Positions 1 through 4,621 of a DNA stretch of 5,194 bases are shown piece after piece. Each line of letters opens with the position of its first letter. Positions within the stretch are counted from its first letter, which is position 1. The position numbers and the translations under genes are program-made. The DNA lies in the NCBI GenBank assembly GCA_030630425.1, contig DAOVNB010000059.1, forward strand, positions 1 through 5,194. Reading direction: 5' to 3'. Source of the stretch: an archaeon (GTDB taxonomy: Archaea; EX4484-52; B79-G9). The notes beneath the pieces are model-generated. The model searched no databases. It worked only from the letters and a program-made list of their open reading frames with translations, and was not told the DNA's origin.

Positions 1-10
1 AGATCTCCAA

Positions 11-50
11 TCGCCTTCATCTGCGGATTAAAATCCGCAGTTTTCGGCGA
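11..50. repeat. Nested inverted repeat (two-tier hairpin)
   Basis: The sequence shows a 9-bp perfect stem (CTGCGGATT at 21-29 with AATCCGCAG at 32-40) around a 2-nt centre. It is flanked by symmetrical 5-nt unpaired segments (16-20 and 41-45) and a second 5-bp stem (TCGCC at 11-15 with GGCGA at 46-50). The inner stem is followed by TTTT (41-44). As RNA this could be a 3'-end or termination structure for a gene left of the window. As DNA it could be an operator or a small repeated palindrome. It lies upstream of the TATA box of the next gene, so it is probably not in that gene's leader. The structure is certain; its role is inference. Confidence 0.6.
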
Positions 51-61
51 ATTGTAGATAA

Positions 62-70
62 AAATATATA
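62..70 (+). promoter_or_regulatory. TATA-box-like promoter of the isomerase gene
   Basis: An A/T-only stretch (AAATATATA) stands about 43 nt before the TTG start at 109. With the usual archaeal spacing of about 26 nt from TATA centre to transcript start, transcription would begin near 92. That leaves a leader of about 17 nt which contains the SD motif. The call rests on sequence and spacing only. Confidence 0.5.
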
Positions 71-95
71 GTCAAAAAACTAATTTTTTGTATTG

Positions 96-104
96 GGAGA
101 TGAT
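96..104 (+). promoter_or_regulatory. Ribosome binding site deciding a TTG start
   Basis: GGAGATGAT differs at one base from the full archaeal anti-SD complement GGAGGTGAT. It ends 4 nt before the TTG at 109. No ATG in this frame has a comparable SD, so this site supports the unusual TTG start. Confidence 0.75.
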
Positions 105-108
105 TTAG

Positions 109-870
109 TTGACAAACTTCATTGATGTTGCAAGAACGGCCGGATTTAATGTCAAGATAAATATAGGCAAAATGACACTTTTCGTAGGTTCTGAGGAATT
201 CTTCCCTACAATTAGGCGGGTAAAAGACATGACTGAAGTCATGATAGATAGGCCATGGCTTAACAATGAAGCGGATATGGGAAAAGAACTATACTATATG
301 TTTCGGGGAATATCGCTTCTTGAGGATGAAAAGACAATAAAGGAAAGCAAGCTTCGATACGATATTACGATAATCCCGCCGTTCATGCTGGGGCGCGAGT
401 TTGTAAAGACCGCAGGACATTACCATCCGGATGTGCCTGGAACAGATGTAACTTATACCGAAATCTATGAAGTCCTTTACGGAAAAGCACTTTACCTTAT
501 GCAGAAAGTGATTGGCAACAAAGTTATAGATGCCTATTTTGTCGAGGCGAATGCAGGCGACAAGGTCCTAATTCCTCCAGGATACGGGCACATCACAATC
601 AACAGGTCTGATGAGCCCATTGTTATGGCGAACTGGGTTGCTTCAAATTTTTCATCAGATTATGAGCCGTTAAAACTAACCCGGGGCGGTTGTTTTTTTG
701 TGCTAAAAGACAATATTCTTAAAAATGAGAACTACGATAATGTGCCTACGCCCGAATTTAGGAAACCTGCAACTGTTCTTGGAAGCGAACCCATGTATAA
801 ACTTGTTGAGAAAATAGAAAAACTCGATTTCCTTACAGCACCCCAAAATCACAGAGATGTATTTCTTTAG
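109..870 (+). CDS. pgiA: Archaeal cupin-type glucose-6-phosphate isomerase
   Basis: This protein probably interconverts glucose 6-phosphate and fructose 6-phosphate in the cytoplasm, in sugar metabolism or gluconeogenesis. The 253-aa sequence has the archaeal cupin PGI layout: a basic 'IRRVKDM' segment near residue 35, GHYHP at 103-107, TEIYEVL at 117-123 and PPGYGH at 156-161. By comparison with the Pyrococcus enzyme, the metal ligands should be His104, His106, Glu118 and His161. The spacing between the second His and the Glu is longer than in Pyrococcus (12 against 7 residues). The protein is also longer than the roughly 190-aa Pyrococcus form, mainly through a C-terminal extension after about residue 200. 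It starts with TTG behind a strong SD. It stands alone on its strand and meets a convergent small gene at its stop. Another sugar-phosphate cupin activity cannot be excluded. Confidence 0.85.
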   Translation: MTNFIDVARTAGFNVKINIGKMTLFVGSEEFFPTIRRVKDMTEVMIDRPWLNNEADMGKELYYMFRGISLLEDEKTIKESKLRYDITIIPPFMLGREFVKTAGHYHPDVPGTDVTYTEIYEVLYGKALYLMQKVIGNKVIDAYFVEANAGDKVLIPPGYGHITINRSDEPIVMANWVASNFSSDYEPLKLTRGGCFFVLKDNILKNENYDNVPTPEFRKPATVLGSEPMYKLVEKIEKLDFLTAPQNHRDVFL

Positions 871-1127
871 TAATTTTCAAGGTCTTTTATTACAGAGGTT
901 GTTGATTTTTTTAATGGCTGTTTTTTTTCACGAAGAGACTGTTCTATTGCTTTTACAGACTCCATAATTTTTTCCTGCCTTTTGTATATCTCAAGAAGCG
1001 CCAGCCAAAGCTGTGCGGTCTGTGGGTTTTTTGAATTATTATATGCTTGCGCGTGACTTGTTGACATCGCAATAAGCTCATTTAGCTTCTTTTTGTTTTC
1101 ATTGTCAAGCTTATCTCTGGGGTCCAT
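867..1127 (-). CDS. Hypothetical small helical protein (86 aa)
   Basis: I do not recognise this protein. The 86 residues are highly charged (many Lys and Glu), lack cysteine, and look almost entirely alpha-helical, with a central amphipathic part around 'QLWLALLEIYKRQEKIMES' (residues 39-57). There is no signal peptide or membrane segment. The frame is likely real for three reasons. It fills the gap between two solid genes. Its ATG at 1127 lies about 26 nt downstream of a minus-strand TATA box with no SD, as expected for a leaderless archaeal mRNA. Its stop overlaps the stop of the convergent isomerase gene by only 4 bp. A small regulatory or protein-binding helical protein is possible, but no function can be assigned. 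Confidence 0.65.
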   Translation of the reverse strand: MDPRDKLDNENKKKLNELIAMSTSHAQAYNNSKNPQTAQLWLALLEIYKRQEKIMESVKAIEQSLREKKQPLKKSTTSVIKDLENY

Positions 1128-1148
1128 GAAATGTCATACGCCTATAGA

Positions 1149-1156
1149 AATATAAA
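1149..1156. promoter_or_regulatory. Shared TATA element of a divergent promoter
   Basis: AATATAAA reads TTTATATT on the minus strand, close to the archaeal TATA consensus. Its centre lies about 26 nt upstream of the minus-strand ATG (1127), predicting a leaderless transcript there. On the plus strand the flanking bases give ATATAAAT. A start about 26 nt downstream (near 1179) would leave an 18-nt leader before the FKBP ATG at 1197. No better TATA is visible for either gene in the 69-bp gap. The call rests on spacing and sequence only. Confidence 0.55.
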
Positions 1157-1186
1157 TCTTCTTTGTAAATCATGTATACTTAAGTT

Positions 1187-1191
1187 AGGTG
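1187..1191 (+). promoter_or_regulatory. Ribosome binding site deciding the FKBP start
   Basis: AGGTG lies 5 nt before the ATG at 1197. The earlier in-frame ATG at 1131 has no SD and falls inside the divergent promoter. The extra 22 residues it would add do not resemble the FKBP family N-terminus. Confidence 0.7.
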
Positions 1192-1196
1192 CTTTT

Positions 1197-1856
1197 ATGA
1201 AAGACAAAGAGTTTGTTGAAATTGAATATGTCGGCAAGATAAAGGAAAGCGGAGATATTTTCGACCTTACAGATGAAAAGCTTGCAAAAGACAAAGGTAT
1301 TTTTAACCCGCAAACAATTTATGGGCCGATAACTATTGTTGTGGGCACAAAACAGGTTCTTGCGGGTCTTGACACAGCACTTCTTGAAATGAATGCAGGA
1401 GATAAAAAGAATATCGTGATTGAGCCAAAAGACGGTTTTGGTGAAAGAAATATTACTCTTTTAAAAATTGTTCCGGCATCCCAATTCAAAAAACAAAATA
1501 TAACGCCATACCAGGGGCAATACATAACCTTTGACCAGGGACTTCGGGGACGGGTTGTAAGTGTTTCCGGGGGTCGTGTGAAATTGGATTTCAACCACCC
1601 GCTTGCAGGAAAAGTTCTTGAATACGAGCTTCAAGTAACTAAAAAAGTGGATGCAACAAAAGATAAGGTTGATGCGCTTGTTTCATTTTATCTCGGTGCT
1701 TTGAAAAGCGCTACAACAATTTCAATTGAAGGCGCAAAAGTAAAAATACTCATCAAAAAAGATACACCCATAAACGATGCTGTCAAAGCCAAGATTGCCG
1801 AAGACATCAAAAAATATGTTGCAGATATCAAAGAAGTTGTGTTTGAGGGCAGTTAG
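1197..1856 (+). CDS. Long-chain FKBP-type peptidyl-prolyl isomerase/chaperone (FKBP26-like)
   Basis: This is probably a cytosolic folding helper that catalyses cis-trans isomerisation of prolyl bonds and binds unfolded chains. Of 219 residues, about 1-83 form the first half of the FKBP fold (VEIEYVGK at 7-14, FDLTDE at 22-27, the bulge NPQTIYGP at 37-44, QVLAGLDTALLEM at 53-65, FGER at 81-84). About 85-128 are the inserted IF (insert-in-flap) chaperone domain. 'DFNHPLAGK' (131-139) and the next strand close the FKBP fold. Residues about 155-219 form the C-terminal domain found in long archaeal FKBPs. The layout closely follows Methanocaldococcus FKBP26, as I remember that protein. The start at 1197 is chosen over 1131 because an AGGTG SD precedes it and FKBP homology begins just after it. 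It is transcribed divergently from the small minus-strand gene. Confidence 0.92.
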   Translation: MKDKEFVEIEYVGKIKESGDIFDLTDEKLAKDKGIFNPQTIYGPITIVVGTKQVLAGLDTALLEMNAGDKKNIVIEPKDGFGERNITLLKIVPASQFKKQNITPYQGQYITFDQGLRGRVVSVSGGRVKLDFNHPLAGKVLEYELQVTKKVDATKDKVDALVSFYLGALKSATTISIEGAKVKILIKKDTPINDAVKAKIAEDIKKYVADIKEVVFEGS

Positions 1857-1857
1857 T

Positions 1858-1878
1858 GCGCCTATCCGCGCTGTTTTT
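1858..1878 (+). terminator. Possible FKBP transcript terminator
   Basis: Just after the FKBP stop, GCGC (1858-1861) can pair with GCGC (1868-1871) and is followed by a run of five T (1874-1878), with more T-rich sequence to 1887. The stem is only 4 bp, so it is weak as a hairpin terminator. Archaeal termination mainly needs the T-tract, which is present. Confidence 0.35.
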
Positions 1879-1934
1879 GCTTGTTTTCGCACACAGCCGT
1901 ATAACGCCTACGAAATGGTAACGAAAGTAAAGAC

Positions 1935-1962
1935 TTATATATTTTTGCTTCGTATTTAAAAA
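1935..1962 (+). promoter_or_regulatory. ftsZ promoter region with two TATA-like boxes
   Basis: TTATATAT (1935-1942) and TTTAAAAA (1955-1962) are both acceptable archaeal TATA boxes. They would place transcript starts near 1965 or 1985, giving leaders of about 54 or 34 nt before the ftsZ ATG. The upstream box has a purine-rich stretch (GTAAAGA, 1927-1933) where a BRE would lie. I cannot tell which one is used, or whether both are. Confidence 0.5.
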
Positions 1963-2007
1963 CACACATTGGTTTAATGGAGAGATAAAGCCCAACAACT
2001 TAATTGC

Positions 2008-2014
2008 GAGGGAT
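2008..2014 (+). promoter_or_regulatory. Ribosome binding site deciding the ftsZ start
   Basis: GAGGGAT ends 4 nt before the ATG at 2019. The in-frame TTG at 2004 lies upstream of and across this SD-like motif and would add five residues, so 2019 is preferred. Confidence 0.65.
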
Positions 2015-2018
2015 AATT

Positions 2019-3152
2019 ATGGACAGTTTAATAAAAAATGCTCTTGAAAGAGAAGAACAGGAATCAATTAGAGGACGCGGCGTCAAAGAAGTGGTGCCTG
2101 GAAAAGAGAATGAAGTTGACAGCGACTTAAAAGAAATACTTAAAACAAGAAAAGCAGAAATAACTGTTGTTGGATGCGGCGGTGCCGGAAACAATACAAT
2201 TGCGCGCCTTGTACAAGTCGGTATTGAAGGTGCCCAGACAATGGCAATAAACACTGATGCGCAGGACCTTCTATATACTGATGCTGATGAAAAACTCCTT
2301 ATCGGAAAAGAGATCACAGAAGGCCTTGGTGCTGGAGCAAACCCTAAAATAGGGGAAGCAGCTGCAAAAGAGTCTAAAGAAAGTGTGAAAAAATCCCTTA
2401 CAGGATCTGATATGGTATTTATCACATGCGGCCTTGGCGGCGGAACAGGAACAGGATCTGCCCCTATTGTTGCAGAGATAAGCAAAAAGCTAGGCGCGCT
2501 TACAGTCGCTATATGCACACTTCCTTTTGCTATGGAAGGACGGCATAGAATGGAAAATGCAAAGCTTGGCCTAGAAAAGCTTGAAGAACATGTTGACACA
2601 CTTATTGTAATACCTAATGACAAGCTTATGGAAATGGTTCCCGATGTTTCTATAAATACTGCGTTTAAAGTTGCAGACGAAATACTTGTAAATGCTGTTA
2701 AAGGCATTGCCGAACTTGTAACAAAACCAGGCCTTATTAACCTTGACTTTGCAGACATACGGGCAGTTATGGGTGAAGGCGGAATTGCTATGATTGGCAT
2801 GGGCCAGTCTGATACAGAAAACAGGGCAATTGAAGCTGTTCAAAAAGCACTTACAAATCCGCTTTTGGATGTTGATATTGACGGCGCTACAGGCGCTTTA
2901 ATCAATGTGACCGGCGGCTCTGACCTGACTTTAAAGGAAGCAAAAGAAGTTGTAAATGCAGTGACATCCCGGCTTTCCGAAGAAGCAAAGGTCATTTGGG
3001 GTGCTATGATACAAAGAGAGCTTGGCGACTCAATAAGAGCTATGGTTATTGTAACTGGTGTTCAGTCCCCGCAGATTTACGGGCAAGAACATTCATTTAT
3101 GGGCGAACAGAAAAAAGAAATTGAACAGAAGCTTGGTATTGACTTTGTTTAG
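2019..3152 (+). CDS. ftsZ: Cell division GTPase FtsZ (FtsZ1-type)
   Basis: This tubulin-like GTPase polymerises into the cytokinetic ring at mid-cell. The 377-aa protein has an N-terminal arm of about 45 residues, then the nucleotide-binding loop 'GCGGAGNN' (52-59), 'AINTDAQ' (76-82), the tubulin signature GGGTGTGS (140-147), and the synergy/T7 loop 'NLDFADIRAVM' (241-251). In that loop Asn241, Asp243 and Asp246 match the catalytic N-x-D-x-x-D of FtsZ. The C-terminal domain follows, with 'DIDGATGALINVTGG', and the protein ends '..KLGIDFV' soon after the fold, without a long linker or an obvious bacterial FtsA-binding peptide. The sequence closely resembles Methanocaldococcus FtsZ1; assignment to FtsZ1 rather than FtsZ2 is from memory of family sequences and from its place beside secE. 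It has its own upstream promoter region, and a gap of 148 bp separates it from secE. Confidence 0.97.
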   Translation: MDSLIKNALEREEQESIRGRGVKEVVPGKENEVDSDLKEILKTRKAEITVVGCGGAGNNTIARLVQVGIEGAQTMAINTDAQDLLYTDADEKLLIGKEITEGLGAGANPKIGEAAAKESKESVKKSLTGSDMVFITCGLGGGTGTGSAPIVAEISKKLGALTVAICTLPFAMEGRHRMENAKLGLEKLEEHVDTLIVIPNDKLMEMVPDVSINTAFKVADEILVNAVKGIAELVTKPGLINLDFADIRAVMGEGGIAMIGMGQSDTENRAIEAVQKALTNPLLDVDIDGATGALINVTGGSDLTLKEAKEVVNAVTSRLSEEAKVIWGAMIQRELGDSIRAMVIVTGVQSPQIYGQEHSFMGEQKKEIEQKLGIDFV

Positions 3153-3181
3153 TCTTTCCGCCAACTTCAACTGCCTAAACC

Positions 3182-3190
3182 TTTTTAAAA
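3182..3190 (+). promoter_or_regulatory. TATA-like promoter of the secE-spt5-L11-L1 operon
   Basis: TTTTTAAAA lies 30 nt after the ftsZ stop. At the usual spacing, transcription would start near 3212, giving a leader of about 89 nt before secE. This would let the ribosomal operon be expressed apart from ftsZ. Read-through from ftsZ cannot be excluded, because no convincing terminator is visible between the two. Confidence 0.5.
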
Positions 3191-3221
3191 GTTGCGCACA
3201 AGAAATATGTATAATTCACGG

Positions 3222-3255
3222 ATTTGCCCGCAAATACTGCTTCGGCAGGAGGGGC
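3222..3255 (+). promoter_or_regulatory. Structured leader RNA upstream of secE
   Basis: Two adjacent hairpins can form. ATTTG (3222-3226) pairs with CAAAT (3231-3235) around the loop CCCG. CTGC (3237-3240) pairs with GCAG (3245-3248) around TTCG, a classic ultra-stable C(UUCG)G tetraloop. An alternative outer helix, GCCC (3226-3229) with GGGC (3252-3255), would enclose the UUCG hairpin and exclude the first one. The site is followed by a T-rich stretch (TTATTCTTT, 3256-3264). It lies in the predicted 5' leader and could be an attenuator, an autoregulatory protein-binding site or a stabilising element. The pairings are visible; the role is inferred. Confidence 0.45.
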
Positions 3256-3300
3256 TTATTCTTTAGATATTATTAGTTTCCTTAAATTGAGGATATATTA

Positions 3301-3474
3301 ATGAATATAAAAAACAAGATACAACGATATGTACGAGTGCTTAAAATAACCAAGAAACCAACAAAAGAGGAATTTTTTGCATCGTCAAAAGTCACAGGTC
3401 TTGGCCTTCTTTTAATAGGGGCTGTAGGTTTTGTGATATTTTTCATTGCATATCTAAGTGGAATATTTGATTAA
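3301..3474 (+). CDS. secE: Preprotein translocase subunit SecE (Sec61-gamma)
   Basis: This small subunit of the SecYEG translocon clamps SecY in the cytoplasmic membrane. The 57-aa protein has a basic amphipathic N-terminal helix (residues 3-19, including 'RYVRVLKITKKP'), then the conserved 'PTKEEF' (20-25) and 'SKVTGLGLLLIGAVGFVIF', with one membrane-spanning segment at about 33-54. This is the usual archaeal single-TM form. The ATG follows the SD GAGGAT (3289-3294) by 6 nt. It is the first gene of the secE-spt5-L11-L1 cluster and lies 16 nt before spt5, a placement conserved across archaea and parallel to bacterial secE-nusG. Confidence 0.95.
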   Translation: MNIKNKIQRYVRVLKITKKPTKEEFFASSKVTGLGLLLIGAVGFVIFFIAYLSGIFD

Positions 3475-3490
3475 ACAATAAGGTGAAAAA

Positions 3491-3925
3491 ATGGTTTTAG
3501 TTGCAGCAAGAACAACTGTCGGCCGTGAAAAAACAGCAATTGATGCACTTGACACAAAGATGTTGTCAAAGCCTATGGGTATCACAGCTGTTTTAAGCCC
3601 GGGAGAACTTAAAGGATATGTGTTTCTTGAAGGCGAAAGCATAGATACGATAAAAGAAGCGATACTTACAATACCCCACATACGAGGAGTGCTTGACAAA
3701 GAAGTGAACATAGATGATCTCTCTGATTTTTTCAGTGAAGAGCTTAAAGAAATAACTCTTGCTGTCGGAGATCTTGTTGAGGTTATGGGTGGACCTTTCA
3801 AGCGGGAAAAGGCAAAAATTGTCCGTCTTGATGAAACAAAAAGAGAGGCAAAAATTGAGCTTGTGGATAGTGCGGTTCCAATACCAATTACAATCAAACT
3901 TGATTTGCTTAAAATAACAAAATAA
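3491..3925 (+). CDS. spt5: Transcription elongation factor Spt5 (NusG homolog)
   Basis: Spt5 binds the clamp of RNA polymerase together with Spt4 (RpoE'') and raises processivity; it also links transcription to translation. The 144-aa protein has the archaeal two-domain layout. An NGN domain occupies residues 1 to about 85 ('ARTTVGREKTAIDAL' at the start, 'LKGYVFLEGES' at 40-50, 'IPHIRGVL' at 61-68). A KOW domain occupies about 90-144 ('VGDLVEVMGGPFKREKAKI', 92-110). Its length is normal for the family. The SD AGGTGA (3481-3486) lies 4 nt before the ATG. It is 16 nt after secE and 10 nt before L11, so almost certainly in the same mRNA. The Spt4 gene is not in the window. Confidence 0.96.
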   Translation: MVLVAARTTVGREKTAIDALDTKMLSKPMGITAVLSPGELKGYVFLEGESIDTIKEAILTIPHIRGVLDKEVNIDDLSDFFSEELKEITLAVGDLVEVMGGPFKREKAKIVRLDETKREAKIELVDSAVPIPITIKLDLLKITK

Positions 3926-3935
3926 TGGTGTAAAA

Positions 3936-4610
3936 ATGTCAAAAGATACAATAGAGGCTATGGTTGACGGTGGAAAAGCATCGGCAGGACCGCCACTAGG
4001 TCCCGCATTAGGACCGGCGGGCGTAAATATTGGAGAAGTTATTGCTACAATAAATGAAAAGACCAAAGGTTTTACAGGGATAAAGGTTCCTGTAAAAGTC
4101 ATAATTGACAAAGATACAAAAGAGTTTGAGATTGTTGTTGGAAGCCCTCCAACAAGCCAGCTCTTAAAAAAAGAAGTAAATCTTGAAAAGCTTTCAGGAA
4201 AAGCCGGAAGCGAACCTGTTGCTGACCTTAAGATGCAGCAGATAATAAAAGTCGCAATGATGAAAGAAGAAGCAATGGCTGTAAATACAAGAAAAGCTGC
4301 GGTGAAATGCACAATCGGGACTTGTGTTTCTTCAGGAATTCTTGTTGAAGGCAAAAACGGCAAAGAGACCATGAAAGATGTTGAAACCGGAAAATACGAT
4401 AAAATGATTACCGAAGGAAAAACAGAAATCTCTGCTGAAGAGATGAAGGAATTAGAAGAAGAGAAAAAGAAACTTGCAAAAGAGACAGAAGAAAAACACA
4501 AGCAAGAAGAAGAAGCTGCAAAAGAGGCGGCGGCTCCTGAAATAAAGGAAGGGGAAGAAGAGCCAAAAGAGGAAGAAACAGAAATCGCCCCTGAAGAAAA
4601 AAAAGAGTAA
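3936..4610 (+). CDS. rpl11: Large ribosomal subunit protein L11 (uL11) with acidic C-terminal tail
   Basis: L11 binds the GTPase-associated centre of 23S rRNA at the base of the P-stalk and helps elongation factors act. The N-terminal domain carries 'GGKASAGPPLGPALGPAGVN' (12-31), the proline-rich hallmark. The RNA-binding C-terminal domain includes 'KVAMMKEEAMAVNTRKAAVK' (105-124) and 'GTCVSSGILVEGK' (128-140). Archaeal L11 normally ends near residue 160. Here about 64 further residues (161-224, bases 4416-4607) form a low-complexity tail of which 26 are Glu and 13 Lys, probably helical at first and disordered later. The frame is open and uninterrupted. The SD GGTG (3927-3930) directly follows the spt5 stop codon and lies 5 nt before the ATG. 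The neighbours are spt5 and L1. Confidence 0.96.
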   Translation: MSKDTIEAMVDGGKASAGPPLGPALGPAGVNIGEVIATINEKTKGFTGIKVPVKVIIDKDTKEFEIVVGSPPTSQLLKKEVNLEKLSGKAGSEPVADLKMQQIIKVAMMKEEAMAVNTRKAAVKCTIGTCVSSGILVEGKNGKETMKDVETGKYDKMITEGKTEISAEEMKELEEEKKKLAKETEEKHKQEEEAAKEAAAPEIKEGEEEPKEEETEIAPEEKKE

Positions 4611-4611
4611 T

Positions 4612-4615
4612 GGTG
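4612..4615 (+). promoter_or_regulatory. Ribosome binding site supporting the TTG start of L1
   Basis: GGTG follows the L11 stop at once and lies 6 nt before the TTG at 4622, the same arrangement as at the spt5-L11 junction. The in-frame ATG at 4652 has a GAGG (4646-4649) only 2 nt away, too close for a normal SD. Starting there would also cut off the family's N-terminal helix. Confidence 0.6.
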
Positions 4616-4621
4616 TTTTAA

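Noticed and set aside
1777..1959. Frame of 60 codons across the FKBP 3' end into the intergenic region
   Set aside because: It overlaps the FKBP gene out of frame, has no SD, and its end runs through the ftsZ TATA boxes.
1857..2018. Search for a small RNA or hidden gene in the 162-bp FKBP-ftsZ gap
   Set aside because: Only a weak terminator candidate, TATA-like boxes and the ftsZ leader are visible. A 5-bp GCTGT/ACAGC pairing (1870-1874 with 1893-1897) encloses a T-rich loop and is too weak to call.
2000..2800. Long open frame of 266 codons on the minus strand opposite ftsZ
   Set aside because: It is fully antisense to a clear ftsZ gene. The protein is Ser/Ile/Pro-rich without recognisable motifs, as expected for an antisense shadow of a GCN-rich coding frame.
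3216..3260. Possible tRNA or tRNA remnant suggested by stacked hairpins before secE
   Set aside because: There is no T-loop GTTCRA motif, no acceptor stem or anticodon arm of the right size, and only two short hairpins; a leader structure explains it better.
3058..3276. Frame of 72 codons spanning the ftsZ 3' end and the following gap
   Set aside because: It overlaps ftsZ in another frame, has no SD, and runs through the TATA box and leader hairpins of the next operon.
3454..4501. Two long minus-strand frames opposite spt5 and L11
   Set aside because: They lie opposite two highly conserved genes and have biased Ser/Phe-rich composition, no SD or TATA context, and no family resemblance.
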